DNA of 64,000 nt from Gemmobacter fulvus (GTDB lineage: Bacteria > Pseudomonadota > Alphaproteobacteria > Rhodobacterales > Rhodobacteraceae). This document shows positions 15,406 through 24,711 of the stretch, in pieces. Made by a program: the position numbers and the translations under genes. The stretch lies in the NCBI RefSeq assembly GCF_018798885.1, contig NZ_CP076361.1, forward strand, positions 558,001-622,000, read 5' to 3'. The first letter of the stretch is position 1. The number at the start of each line of letters is the position of its first letter. The notes under the pieces are model-generated. The model saw nothing but the letters and a program-made list of their open reading frames with translations. It was not told the origin of the DNA and ran no database searches.

Positions 15406-17997
15406 TCAGCCCGCCGCCATGCGGGCCGCCATCTCGCCCAGATCGCGGCTGAGGCCGGGCGTGGCCAGGATGCGGTGCAGCGCGCGCCGGATCAGCGCCT
15501 GCCGGTCGGCATCATAGCGGGGCCAGGTTTCAAAGGCGGTGGACATGCGCGCCGCCGTCTGCGGGTTTTTCGGATCGAGCCGCAGCAGCCAGTCGGCCAG
15601 CAGGTCATAGGCGACCCCATCGGCGTGATGGAAGCCCGCGTGATTGGCGCTGAGCGCGCCAATGACTGAGCGGAAGCGGTTGGGGTTCTTCCAGTCGAAA
15701 TCGGGCCGCGCCGTCAGCCGCCGCACCACCGCCGCCAGATCCTGCGGCGCGGCATAAAGCACCTGCAACATGAACCATTTGTCCATCACCAGCCGGTCCG
15801 CCTGCCAGCGCGCCTCGAAGGCGGCCAGTTCGGGCGCCCCTGCCCCGATCTCCAGCAGCGCCACCAGCGCGGCAAGACTGTCGGTCATGTTATCCGCCGC
15901 CGCAAAGGCCGCCCGCGCCGCCGCACCGCCATCGCGCCGCGTCAGCAGCGCCAGTGCGGCATTGCGCAGCGCCCGCCGCCCGGCCTGCGCCGCATCCGGC
16001 GAGAACCGGCCCGGCGTCGCCATCCCGGCGATCAGGCCCGGCAGCGCGGGCGCAAGCTCTGCCGCAACCGCATCAGCCAGCGCCTGCCGCGCGGCATGCA
16101 CCGCCGCCGGATCCGGCACATGCCCCGCCGCCGCCAGCGTCGCCGCCATGTCATCCTCGCCCGGCAGGCGCAGCGCAAGGGCGCGAAAAGCCGGATCCAG
16201 CCCCTCATCCAGCGCGACGCGGGCCAGCGCCGCCAGCCAGTCGCGGCTGACCGGGGCCGCATCGGTGATCATATGCGCCATCACCTCCTTGGCCAGCGCC
16301 CGTCCCGCCTCCCATTTGTTGAAAGGATCGGTGTCATGGGCCAGCAGGAAGGCGCGTTCGGCGGCAGAAACCGCCCGGTCCAGCACCACCGGGGCCGAAA
16401 ACCCGCGCAGGATCGACGGCACCGGCCGCGCCGCCAGCCCCGCAAAGCGGAAGCTTTGCTGCGCCTCGGTCAGTTCCAGCACCGTGGTCGGCACCACCTC
16501 GTCGCCATTCGGGTTCAGCAAGCCCACCGCCACCGGAATCACCTTCAGCCCCTTGTGCGGCTGCCCCGGCGTGGCGGGCAGGGTCTGCGCCAAAGTCAGC
16601 GTATAGACCCCATCAGCCCAGTCGTCGCGCACCGACACCTGCGGCGTGCCCGCTTCGGTATACCAGCGTTTGAACTGCGTCAGATCGCGGCCTGTCGCAT
16701 CTTCGAACACCTGCAACCAATCCTCGATGGTGGCAGCCGCGCCATCATGGCGGTCGAAATACAGATCCAGCGCCGCCTTGTAGCCCGCATCGCCGACCAG
16801 ACGCTTCAACATGCCGATCACCTCGGCACCCTTTTCATAAATGGTGGCGGTGTAGAAATTGTTGATCTCCACATAGGCATCCGGGCGCACCGGATGCGCC
16901 AGCGGCCCGCCATCCTCGCGAAACTGCCGCCCGCGCAGCATCAGCACATCCTCGATCCGCTTGACGGCATGCGAGCGCATGTCGCCCGAAAACTGCTGAT
17001 CGCGGAACACGGTCAGTCCCTCTTTCAGACAGAGCTGAAACCAGTCGCGGCAGGTGATGCGGTTGCCGGTCCAGTTGTGGAAATATTCATGCGCAATGAT
17101 CGCCTCGATCCGGGCGAAATCCTCATCCGTCGCAGTCTCGGGGCTGGCCAGAACGTATTTGGAGTTGAAGATGTTCAGCCCCTTGTTCTCCATCGCGCCC
17201 ATGTTGAAATCATCCACCGCCACGATGTTGAACACATCGAGATCATATTCGCGGCCATAGGCGGTCTCGTCCCAGCGCATCGAGCGGATCAGGCTGTCCA
17301 TCGCATAGGCGCAAAAGCCCTCGTCGCCCTTGCGCACCCAGATGTTCAGCGCCACGTCGCGGCCCGACTGGGTGGTGAAACGATCGGAATGGGCCACCAG
17401 ATCGCCCGCCACCAGCGCGAACAGATAGGCGGGTTTGGGCCAGGGGTCATCCCATTCGGCCCAGCCCGGCCCTGCCGCCACCGGATTGCCATTGGACAGC
17501 AGCACCGGCATGTCGGACTCGATCCGCACATGGAATCGCGCCATCACATCGGGGCGGTCGGGGTAAAAGGTGATCTTGCGAAAACCCTCGGCCTCGCATT
17601 GCGTGCAATACATGCCGCCCGACATATAGAGCCCTTCCAGCGCGGTATTGCCTGCGGGCGCAATCTCAACCTCGGTCTCCAGCACGAAGGGCGCATCGGG
17701 CAGCAGATGCGCCGGGATCGTCAGCCCGGTGGCATCGGGCTGCACCTCCAGCCGCTGCCCATCCACTGCCAGCGCGATCAGCACCAGGTTTTCGCCATCG
17801 AGCCGCAGATCCAGGCCGCTGCCCCGCACCGGATTGGGCGCCAGATGCAGCCGCGCCTGCACCCGCGTGGCCTGCGGCAACAGGCGGAAGGTCAACGCCA
17901 CCCGGTCCAGCACATGGCTGTAGGGTTGATAATCGGCAAGCTTCACAGCCGTCTGTGCGGGCATTTGCGGTGCCGTCTGCGCGGGGGTCTGGGTCAT
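15406..17997 (-). CDS. pepN: Aminopeptidase N
   Basis: The 863-residue M1 zinc aminopeptidase removes N-terminal residues from peptides in the cytoplasm. Landmarks are the exopeptidase motif GAMEN at 267-271, the zinc site HEYFH at 303-307 with the third ligand Glu326, the DUF3458 Ig-like domain after about residue 440 and the helical C-terminal domain. Length agrees with the proteobacterial type (about 850-880). GGAAGGAGACTGCC before the ATG at 17997 fixes the start; the frame continues upstream to 18153 but without family similarity. Confidence 0.96.
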   Translation of the reverse strand: MTQTPAQTAPQMPAQTAVKLADYQPYSHVLDRVALTFRLLPQATRVQARLHLAPNPVRGSGLDLRLDGENLVLIALAVDGQRLEVQPDATGLTIPAHLLPDAPFVLETEVEIAPAGNTALEGLYMSGGMYCTQCEAEGFRKITFYPDRPDVMARFHVRIESDMPVLLSNGNPVAAGPGWAEWDDPWPKPAYLFALVAGDLVAHSDRFTTQSGRDVALNIWVRKGDEGFCAYAMDSLIRSMRWDETAYGREYDLDVFNIVAVDDFNMGAMENKGLNIFNSKYVLASPETATDEDFARIEAIIAHEYFHNWTGNRITCRDWFQLCLKEGLTVFRDQQFSGDMRSHAVKRIEDVLMLRGRQFREDGGPLAHPVRPDAYVEINNFYTATIYEKGAEVIGMLKRLVGDAGYKAALDLYFDRHDGAAATIEDWLQVFEDATGRDLTQFKRWYTEAGTPQVSVRDDWADGVYTLTLAQTLPATPGQPHKGLKVIPVAVGLLNPNGDEVVPTTVLELTEAQQSFRFAGLAARPVPSILRGFSAPVVLDRAVSAAERAFLLAHDTDPFNKWEAGRALAKEVMAHMITDAAPVSRDWLAALARVALDEGLDPAFRALALRLPGEDDMAATLAAAGHVPDPAAVHAARQALADAVAAELAPALPGLIAGMATPGRFSPDAAQAGRRALRNAALALLTRRDGGAAARAAFAAADNMTDSLAALVALLEIGAGAPELAAFEARWQADRLVMDKWFMLQVLYAAPQDLAAVVRRLTARPDFDWKNPNRFRSVIGALSANHAGFHHADGVAYDLLADWLLRLDPKNPQTAARMSTAFETWPRYDADRQALIRRALHRILATPGLSRDLGEMAARMAAG

Positions 17998-18167
17998 GGC
18001 AGTCTCCTTCCCGGCGGAGGCTAACGCATGGGGCGGCAGGTGCAAGCGGCCGCATGTGGCGGGTTCCCGCACAGATTTGATCGGCCTGACCCGGAATTGA
18101 TCCAGCCCGTGCTTGCGCCACGGGACAGAGCGCCTAAACTGATCCAAACTCAATCAGGAGCCCTCAG

Positions 18168-18971
18168 GTGTTTCAACTCAAAACGATTTTGGCAGGCTTT
18201 GCCACGGCGGCCCTGTTCGGATCTGCGGCATTGGCCGCGCCTTGCAGCGATACGGGGGCGCAATACGAAAGCTGGAAGCCGGTAATGGCCCAGGAGGCCG
18301 CCGCTGCAGGCGTGGGGGATCGTGGCATCGCCGCCCTCATGGGCAGCAGCTATGCCAGCAAGACCATCGGCGCGGACCGCAATCAGAAAAGCTTCAAATA
18401 CTCGCTGCAAAAATTCATGCAGGTGCGCGGTGCCGATACGATCGTGTCGCAGGGCCGCAAGCGCAAGGCGCAGAGCGCCAGCTTCTACAGCGGGCTGGAG
18501 CAGCGTTATGGCGTGCCGGCCGGTGTGGTTCTGGCGATTCATGGCATGGAAACCGGCTTTGGCAACTTCATGGGCGACAGCAATGTGGTCTCGGCCATTG
18601 CCACCCTGGCCTATGATTGCCGCCGGTCGGATTTCTTCACCGATCACCTGATTGCCGCGCTGAAACTGGTCGATTCCGGGGTGATTTCGCCCAAATCGGT
18701 CGGCGCGAAACATGGCGAGGTCGGCCACACGCAATTCCTGCCCGGCAATGTGCTGCGCTATGGCGTGGATGGCGATGGCGACGGGCGGCTGGATCTGACC
18801 AAACAGGCCGATGCCCTTGCCTCCACTGCCAATTTCCTTGCGCAGAAAGGCTGGCGCCCCGGCGCGGGCTATCAGGAAGGCGAGCCGAATTTCGCCGTGA
18901 TCAAGGAATGGAATGCGGCCACCGTCTATCAGCAGGCCATCGCGATCATGGGTGCGAAAATCGACGGGTGA
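18168..18971 (+). CDS. Lytic murein transglycosylase, MltB-like (SLT_2 family)
   Basis: The 267-residue protein cleaves peptidoglycan glycan strands to 1,6-anhydro products. It has a Sec signal peptide (MFQLKTILAG, hydrophobic core, cleavage after ALA at residue 23) and no lipobox. The catalytic Glu128 is in AIHGMETGFGNFMG; GEVGHTQFLPGNVL and DGDGDGRLDL also match the MltB-type family. The start is GTG at 18168, chosen because AGGAG lies eight bases before it and it gives a full signal peptide. Many family members are longer; this is a minimal catalytic form. Confidence 0.88.
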   Translation: MFQLKTILAGFATAALFGSAALAAPCSDTGAQYESWKPVMAQEAAAAGVGDRGIAALMGSSYASKTIGADRNQKSFKYSLQKFMQVRGADTIVSQGRKRKAQSASFYSGLEQRYGVPAGVVLAIHGMETGFGNFMGDSNVVSAIATLAYDCRRSDFFTDHLIAALKLVDSGVISPKSVGAKHGEVGHTQFLPGNVLRYGVDGDGDGRLDLTKQADALASTANFLAQKGWRPGAGYQEGEPNFAVIKEWNAATVYQQAIAIMGAKIDG

Positions 18972-18986
18972 GGATGCTTTTTCCTC

Positions 18987-19021
18987 TTGCGTGCGTCGGG
19001 CGGCTGACCTAAACAGCCGCC
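18987..19021 (+). promoter_or_regulatory. Candidate tRNA-Glu promoter overlapping a stem-loop
   Basis: TTGCGT at 18987-18992 and TAAACA at 19010-19015 are spaced by 17 bases and lie just upstream of the tRNA gene. The same region holds a perfect 8-base inverted repeat, GGCGGCTG (18999-19006) and CAGCCGCC (19014-19021), with a 7-base loop, which could end the transglycosylase transcript. Both readings are from pattern only. Confidence 0.35.
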
Positions 19022-19031
19022 ACGACAGGAT

Positions 19032-19106
19032 GGCCCGTTCGTCTATCGGTTAGGACACCAGGTTTTCAACCTGGGAAGAGGGGTTCGACTCCCCTACGGG
19101 CTGCCA
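19032..19106 (+). tRNA. tRNA-Glu (anticodon TTC)
   Basis: The 75-base gene folds as a tRNA. The acceptor stem is GGCCCGT paired with ACGGGCT (with one G-U at the first pair), the D-arm contains GGTTAGGAC, the anticodon stem CCAGG/CCTGG holds loop TTTTCAA with anticodon TTC, the T-arm is GGGG-TTCGACT-CCCC, the discriminator base is G and CCA is encoded. This anticodon reads GAA and GAG. Confidence 0.96.
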
Positions 19107-19342
19107 CTTCTCTCGGTAAGTGATGCGTTTCAAAGGATTTTATTTCCTTCGACACCATTCTTTTTACCGAGGGCGTTTCCCTCCCACATCCTGTTGCCGA
19201 CATACCTGCACAGGGCCGGACTGCCTCTCGGCCCGCCTCCCGCCGACACAGCCATCATTGACTTTGGCCCGGCTCTGCACTTCAAACGACAGACCGCTGG
19301 CCCTGAATGTTCCGGGGTGCGGGCGGTCAGGAAGGGCCCTTC

Positions 19343-20443
19343 ATGTCGTCAAACACTGTGCCACCCGCCGCCGGAGATCTGCCGGCCCCGCCCGCGACGC
19401 TGGCGGATCTGGGCTGGCGCAGCTTTTTCGCGGATCAGCTGGAGGTCGCAGAGCGGGACACGGCGCTGATTGGCCGGGTCAATGCCGTGCACCGCTCGCG
19501 GCTGCATGTCATCGGGGTCGGGCTGGATGTGATGATTCCGCATTACGCCACGCTCGACGGCGATGCGACCGAGGTGGCGACGACCGGCGACTGGCTGCTG
19601 CTGGACCCGGATACGCAACTGGCACAGCGGCTGTTGCGGCGTGCCAGCCTGATCAAGCGGATCGCGCCGGGCCATGGCAGCAAGCTGCAACTGATCGCCG
19701 CCAATATCGACACGCTGTTCATCGTGACCTCCTGCAATCAGGATTTCAACGTCGCCCGGCTGGAGCGTTATCTGACCCTCGCCCATGAGGCCGAGATCAC
19801 CCCGGTGATCGTGCTGACCAAATCCGATCTGGCGGCGGATCGGGCCGCCTTCCGGCAGGGGGCGGCGGATCTGCTGCCGGGGCTGGAGGTGGTCATCCTC
19901 GACGCCCGCGTGCCGCAGGATGTGGCGCAACTTGTGCCCTGGTGTGGCCGGGGGCAGACGGTGGCCTTTGTCGGATCCTCCGGTGTCGGAAAATCCACCT
20001 TGATCAATACCCTGACCGGCAGCGACCGAATCGCCACGCAGGGCCTACGCGAGGATGATGCGAAGGGCCGCCACACGACATCGGTGCGCCAGCTGCACCG
20101 GCTGCCCAGCGGCGGTTATCTTATGGACACGCCCGGCATGCGTGAATTGCAGCTGACCGAGGTGCAGCAGGGCATCGAAGATGTGTTCTCCGATATTTCC
20201 GATCTGTCGCGCACCTGCCGCTTCCACGATTGCCAGCACGAAAGCGAGCCGGGCTGTGCGGTGCGGGCGGCGATTGCAGCGGGCGAGATCGACGAAGAGC
20301 GGTTTCAGCGCTGGAAAAAGCTGGTGGCCGAAGATGCAGCCAATACAAAATCCCTGACCGACCGCCATATAAAAAACCGCAGCTTCGGGCGGATGGTCAA
20401 GGCCCCGAAAGGTGGCAAAGGCCCGAAAAAGGACCGTTATTAG
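19343..20443 (+). CDS. rsgA: Ribosome small-subunit GTPase RsgA
   Basis: The 366-residue circularly permuted GTPase assists late 30S subunit maturation. It has an OB-like N-terminal region, then G motifs in permuted order: VLTKSD (G4) first, then GSSGVGKST (G1), and DTPGMREL (G3). A zinc-binding Cys/His cluster follows (CRFHDCQHESEPGC). The C-terminal tail is very basic (FGRMVKAPKGGKGPKK), probably for rRNA contact. GAAGGG precedes the ATG at 19343; an in-frame ATG at 19307 is an alternative. It follows tRNA-Glu by 236 bases with no other gene seen between. Confidence 0.94.
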   Translation: MSSNTVPPAAGDLPAPPATLADLGWRSFFADQLEVAERDTALIGRVNAVHRSRLHVIGVGLDVMIPHYATLDGDATEVATTGDWLLLDPDTQLAQRLLRRASLIKRIAPGHGSKLQLIAANIDTLFIVTSCNQDFNVARLERYLTLAHEAEITPVIVLTKSDLAADRAAFRQGAADLLPGLEVVILDARVPQDVAQLVPWCGRGQTVAFVGSSGVGKSTLINTLTGSDRIATQGLREDDAKGRHTTSVRQLHRLPSGGYLMDTPGMRELQLTEVQQGIEDVFSDISDLSRTCRFHDCQHESEPGCAVRAAIAAGEIDEERFQRWKKLVAEDAANTKSLTDRHIKNRSFGRMVKAPKGGKGPKKDRY

Positions 20444-20515
20444 GCCGGTGCCTTAAAATACCGGGGCAAGCCCGGTTAAAAGCGGGCGCTTTGAAATAGA
20501 ACTCCCTGAAATGCA

Positions 20516-20545
20516 AAACGGGGGCAACCTGCGTTGCCCCCGTTT
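20516..20545. terminator. Bidirectional terminator between rsgA and the cold-shock gene
   Basis: A perfect 13-base inverted repeat (AAACGGGGGCAAC / GTTGCCCCCGTTT) encloses a 4-base loop CTGC at 20529-20532. It lies between convergent genes and has T-rich ends on both strands, as expected for a shared intrinsic terminator. Confidence 0.85.
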
Positions 20546-20573
20546 CAAATGCCTGCCCGAAAGGGCAATAAAC

Positions 20574-20780
20574 TCACGCCAGAGCGAGGTTCATCGCGGA
20601 TTCGCGGCCATTGCGGTCATTCTCGACATCATAGGTGACGGCCTGGCCGTCATTCAGCTGATGAATGCCAGCGCGTTCCAGCGCCGAGATATGCACGAAA
20701 ACGTCCTTGGAGCCATGCGCCGGAGCGATGAAACCAAAACCTTTTGTTGCGTTGAACCATTTCACGGTGCCATTGGCCAT
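20574..20780 (-). CDS. Cold-shock domain protein, CspA type
   Basis: The 68-residue single cold-shock domain binds single-stranded nucleic acid and acts as an RNA chaperone. RNP1 (KGFGFIAP) and RNP2 (VFVHIS) are both intact, after the standard start MANGTVKWFN. AGGAGA before the ATG at 20780 supports this start; the frame is open upstream to 20921 but without similarity. The 195-base region upstream to the permease gene probably holds a long 5' leader, as is common for csp mRNAs, although I see no specific structure to prove it. Confidence 0.95.
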   Translation of the reverse strand: MANGTVKWFNATKGFGFIAPAHGSKDVFVHISALERAGIHQLNDGQAVTYDVENDRNGRESAMNLALA

Positions 20781-20975
20781 CGTGATGTCTCCTATTCTAT
20801 ATGCCACCCGCAAAATGCAGCAGCCCGGCTCAGTGTCATCAGAAACGCGACTGAAGCCGTAAGGGGACAGAAGGTCGAAAGAAGATGCTTTGCCCCTCTC
20901 ATATGCCTGCATATCCCCCACATTACAACCCCTGTTGCGAAATAAGATTTCGCACGACCCTTTTTGTACGAAATT

Positions 20976-22370
20976 TCAGATCCAGCCCCACAGCCGCCAC
21001 CACAGATAATCGAGCGGCAAAAGAAGCAGCAGGGTCAGCGCCGCCAAAGGCAGGCTGATGCGGATCAGATGGCCGGGCTTTTCGCCCGCAAGCTGCATCG
21101 CCACCACCAGCGGCGCCACCTGATAAGGGAACAGCACGGTGGAAAAACCGATCACCTGCGTCATCAGCACGGTCTCGATCCCGAGGCCCGATTGCGTGGC
21201 CAGATCGGGGGCCAGCGGGGTCAGCACGGCGGGCACGCCCGGCACGGTGGCAATCAAGCCGGTCACCACCGACATCAGCGACAAGGACAGGAAGTTGAGC
21301 ACGTCCCGCCCCGGTTCAAGCGGCAGCACCTGCTGCATGGCCCGCCCGATCTGCGCGCCAAGGCCGGATTGGTTGACCAGCGCCCCCAGCGCCAGGGCCC
21401 CCGCCACGAACAGCAGCAACCCGAAATCAACCGAAGTCTTGAAGCTGGCAGGGGCCACGACGCCGATGCGCGGCAGCAGCAGGATCACCGCTGTGGCAAG
21501 CCCGATCCAAGCCGGGTTGATGCCATGCAGCGCATCGGTCATCCACAGGACCAGCGTCACCAGCAGCACCGCCGCGACGCGCAGTTGCACCGCCGTCGAT
21601 GCGCCCGCCCCACGCGGTGCCGGATCGGGCGCTTGCCCGCCCTGCGCAATCCGGTCCGGGAACAGCCGCAGCACCAGCGCCACGACCAGCGCGGCTTTCA
21701 GGATCCCCAGCACCGGGTAATGCAGCAACAGGTAATCGGTATAACCAAAGCTGACATGGTGGATCGTCTCGGCCGCACCCGACAGGATCATGTTGGGGAT
21801 ATTCGCGGGCAGGATGGCAAAACTGGGCAGATTGCACCCCAGCGCCAGCACCACGGCAATGCCGATCCGGCCATTCGACCCCTTGCCGAAGCCGCAGCGA
21901 TCGGCCAGCGCCATGCCGATCGGCACCAGAACCACCGCCCGCCCCACCGAGGAGGGCATCAGGAACCCCAGCGCCATGGCCGCCAGCATCAGCCCACCCA
22001 GCATCTGCGCATAACTGCCGCGCAGCAGCGGTGCCATCAGATCGGCCAGCCGTGTCCCCAACCCCGAGGCGCTGATCGCTGCCCCGATCACAAAGCCCGA
22101 CACGATCAGCCAGACAGCCGCCGAGGCAAAGCCCGCGAACACCAGATCCGGCGTTGCCAGCCCGAAGATCAGCGTCAGCGCGAAAAAGATCAGGCTGGCC
22201 AGATAGGGCAGCACCGCCCCCGTGGTCCACAGGACCAGCGTCAGCAGCACAACCGCAAACACCGCGCCCTGCCCCGCTGCCAGCCCGGAGACCGGCAGCA
22301 GCGCCAGCCCCACTGCGGCGGCGATCACCGCCGCCATTGATATCTGCATCCATCCGAATGTTGCGGTCAT
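20976..22370 (-). CDS. SLC13/DASS-family anion permease
   Basis: The 464-residue protein has eleven to twelve hydrophobic segments and the two-repeat layout of SLC13/DASS sodium-coupled carboxylate or sulfate transporters, including FLMPSSVGRAVVLVPIGMA in the first half and TVPGVPAVLTPLAPDLA in the second, where the SNT-type motif would be. The substrate is unknown. AAGGAG lies nine bases before the ATG at 22370. It is divergent from an AraC-type regulator with 68 bases between, so the regulator probably controls it. Confidence 0.82.
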   Translation of the reverse strand: MTATFGWMQISMAAVIAAAVGLALLPVSGLAAGQGAVFAVVLLTLVLWTTGAVLPYLASLIFFALTLIFGLATPDLVFAGFASAAVWLIVSGFVIGAAISASGLGTRLADLMAPLLRGSYAQMLGGLMLAAMALGFLMPSSVGRAVVLVPIGMALADRCGFGKGSNGRIGIAVVLALGCNLPSFAILPANIPNMILSGAAETIHHVSFGYTDYLLLHYPVLGILKAALVVALVLRLFPDRIAQGGQAPDPAPRGAGASTAVQLRVAAVLLVTLVLWMTDALHGINPAWIGLATAVILLLPRIGVVAPASFKTSVDFGLLLFVAGALALGALVNQSGLGAQIGRAMQQVLPLEPGRDVLNFLSLSLMSVVTGLIATVPGVPAVLTPLAPDLATQSGLGIETVLMTQVIGFSTVLFPYQVAPLVVAMQLAGEKPGHLIRISLPLAALTLLLLLPLDYLWWRLWGWI

Positions 22371-22438
22371 GGCCTGCGCTCCTTCTCTGTCCCACCGCCA
22401 GACTAGCCGCAGCGCGCGATCTGCGTTAGACCGACAAC

Positions 22439-23230
22439 ATGACAACAGATGTCGATAAAGCGCCAACCTTCGTGCCCAGCACGATTGCCTATGTCGAAGA
22501 CCCGGCCCGCCCGGTGCTGACCCATGCCCGCACCCTGAAAGCCGGGGCCAGCGTACATCCGCATCGCCATCCGCGCGGGCAATTGCTGTGGGCGTGGCAC
22601 GGGGTGATGCGGGTGATCTGCGACGGCGCGGTCTGGATCGTGCCCGCCAGCCATGCCGTCTGGGTGCCCGGCGGAACGCTGCACCATATCGTGACCGAAA
22701 CCGAGGTGCGCATCCGCAATCTGTATGTCGATGCCTCGCGGCGGGTGCGGGCCGAACCGGATGTGCTGCTGCTGACGCCGCTGCTGCGCGAGGTGATCCT
22801 GCGGCTGGTATCGGGCGCGGAGGAAGATGCCGCCGCCGCCCGGCATCAGCGCCTGTGCGAGGTGGCGCTGGATGAAATCGCGGGCCTGCCTGCCGCCCCG
22901 CTCAGCCTCGCAGGCGGGCAGGATCCGCGTCTGGTGCGGCTGACCGGGCATCTGGGGCGGCAGCCGGCCGATCCGCGCGGGCTGAAGGAACTGGCTGCGC
23001 TATCCGGGGCCAGCCCTCGCACGATGGAACGGCTGTTCCGGCAGGAGACCGGCCTGACCTACCGGCAATGGCGCAGCCAGAGGAAGCTGCTTGCCGCCAT
23101 CGAACGTCTGGGCCATGGCGAAAGCAGCACCAGCATCGCCTATGCGCTGGGCTATCACAGCCCCAGCGCCTTTGTGGCCGCCTTCCGCGCACATTTCGGC
23201 CAGCCACCGCAGAGCTTTCTGCCCGGCTGA
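22439..23230 (+). CDS. AraC-family transcriptional regulator with cupin sensor domain
   Basis: The 263-residue protein has an N-terminal cupin (VHPHRHPRGQLLWAWHG at about 39-55, HAVWVPGGTLHHI at about 72-84) and a C-terminal double helix-turn-helix from about residue 165 (LKELAALSGASPRTMERLFRQETGLTYRQW and SIAYALGYHSPSAFVAAFRAHFG, given here as two separate helical motifs). Histidines in the cupin could bind a metal or ligand. It is divergent from the SLC13-type permease, its most likely target. Confidence 0.88.
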   Translation: MTTDVDKAPTFVPSTIAYVEDPARPVLTHARTLKAGASVHPHRHPRGQLLWAWHGVMRVICDGAVWIVPASHAVWVPGGTLHHIVTETEVRIRNLYVDASRRVRAEPDVLLLTPLLREVILRLVSGAEEDAAAARHQRLCEVALDEIAGLPAAPLSLAGGQDPRLVRLTGHLGRQPADPRGLKELAALSGASPRTMERLFRQETGLTYRQWRSQRKLLAAIERLGHGESSTSIAYALGYHSPSAFVAAFRAHFGQPPQSFLPG

Positions 23231-23251
23231 CCGCAGTGCCTCAGGCGGCCC

Positions 23252-24541
23252 TCAGACCCCGGTCACGCGCCAGATCACATCGCCCACATCATCGGCCATC
23301 AACAACGAGCGTTTGTCCGGCCCGATGGTCACGCCAACCGGGCGACCATAAGAGGTCTTTTCATCCGCTGACAGGAAACCCCACAGGATGTCGCGCGGCG
23401 GGCCAGAGGGGCGGCCACCGCTGAACGGCACGAAGATCAGCTTATACCCGCTGAGCTTTGAGCGGTTCCACGATCCGTGCTGGCCGATCACCATGCCATC
23501 GGGGAAGCCCGGCAAGGTGCCTTCGGGCATCCAGCACAGCCCCAGCGAGGCGGTATGCCCGCCCAGCGCATAGTCCGGCGTGATCGCCCGGGCGACCAGA
23601 GCCGCGTCCTGCGGCACCCGGTCATCGACCGTCCGGCCCCAATAGCAATAGGGCCAGCCGTAGAACCCGCCATCCTGCACCGAGGTCAGGTAATCCGGCG
23701 GCGTCTCGTCGCCCAGACCGTCGCGTTCGTTCACCACCGTCCACAGCGCGCCGGTGACCGGCTCCCACGCCATGCCCACCGCATTGCGCAGCCCCGAGGC
23801 GAAGATGCGCGCGGCCCCGCTGGCAATATCCAGCTCCCAGATCGCGGCGCGGCCTTCTTCGGCCTCCATGCCCTCGTCGCCGATATTGCTGAGCGAGCCG
23901 ACCCCGGCATAGATCCGGCGGCGGTCGGGCGACACGATCAGGCTGCGGGTCCAGTGCCCGCCCGGCTTGAACGTCACCAGCTTGCGCCCCGGCCCCTCCA
24001 GCCGCGTCGCCCCGTCCTGATAGGGGAAGGCCACGATGCCATCGGTATTGCCGACGTAAAATGTGCCATCGACCAGCGCCATGCCGAAGGGCTGGTTCTG
24101 CCCCTCCAGAAACGCCTCGCGCGTTTCGGCCACGCCATCACCATCGGCATCACGCCACAGGCTGATGCGGTTGGCGCTGATGCCCAGTGCGCGGGCGCGC
24201 CGCATGGTGGCCTGCGTCGCCCGGTCCATCAGGCTTTTGGGCGGGCTGGCCTGCTGCAAGGCCTCGGCCACCAGCACGTCCCCATTGGGCAGCACTTCGA
24301 TCCAGCGCGGGTGTTGCAGCCCCGTCGCAAAGGCATTGACCCGCAGGCCTGCCGCCGCGACGGGCACCTGCCCCGGTGCCCAGCCCTGCGCCGTCGGCAT
24401 TTTCAGGGTCATGATGCCCTGCTTTTTCGCGTCGGGGATGGTCGGGGCCGTGCCCACCGCCACCGTATTCGGTGCCCCGAACCGCCGCAGCAATACCATT
24501 GCCCCGCCCACAATGGCCGTCGCCCGTGCCAGAAAATCCAT
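23252..24541 (-). CDS. Sorbosone dehydrogenase-family beta-propeller protein (PQQ-type sugar dehydrogenase fold)
   Basis: The 429-residue protein begins with a short hydrophobic N-terminal anchor (about residues 6-18) and continues as a six-bladed beta-propeller of the soluble glucose/sorbosone dehydrogenase superfamily: GLQHPRWIEVLPNGDVLVAE, SANRISLWRDADGDG, GLRNAVGMAWEP, DGGFYGWPYCYWG and GQHGSWNRSKLSGYKL. Characterised relatives use PQQ and face the periplasm. No PQQ biosynthesis gene is in this window, so cofactor and substrate are not established. AGGGG is about six bases before the ATG. It is divergent from map. Confidence 0.78.
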   Translation of the reverse strand: MDFLARATAIVGGAMVLLRRFGAPNTVAVGTAPTIPDAKKQGIMTLKMPTAQGWAPGQVPVAAAGLRVNAFATGLQHPRWIEVLPNGDVLVAEALQQASPPKSLMDRATQATMRRARALGISANRISLWRDADGDGVAETREAFLEGQNQPFGMALVDGTFYVGNTDGIVAFPYQDGATRLEGPGRKLVTFKPGGHWTRSLIVSPDRRRIYAGVGSLSNIGDEGMEAEEGRAAIWELDIASGAARIFASGLRNAVGMAWEPVTGALWTVVNERDGLGDETPPDYLTSVQDGGFYGWPYCYWGRTVDDRVPQDAALVARAITPDYALGGHTASLGLCWMPEGTLPGFPDGMVIGQHGSWNRSKLSGYKLIFVPFSGGRPSGPPRDILWGFLSADEKTSYGRPVGVTIGPDKRSLLMADDVGDVIWRVTGV

Positions 24542-24711
24542 GCCGTGCCCCTGATGATGTTTGTCTGCAACCTAGCGCAGGTCGAGAGGGGGTCAAAGGG
24601 TCAAATCGGGGCCATTGTCCCGCCCGGCCTGCGCTTTGGGCAAGCGCAGCGCCCGTCCCCCCGCTATACTGGCCGCTGACCCCGCGTTTACGCTTTGGAA
24701 GAGATGCCTTT

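Noticed and set aside
16096-18024. A 642-codon plus-strand frame opposite pepN
   Set aside because: Shadow frame; pepN has all catalytic motifs and full length.
19032-19342. tRNA-Glu as an integration site for an island
   Set aside because: No partial duplicate of the tRNA 3' end and no integrase gene in the window; downstream is the housekeeping gene rsgA.
20964-22340. A 458-codon plus-strand frame rich in Gln, His and Arg
   Set aside because: Antisense of the SLC13-type permease; the composition is what a reversed hydrophobic gene gives.
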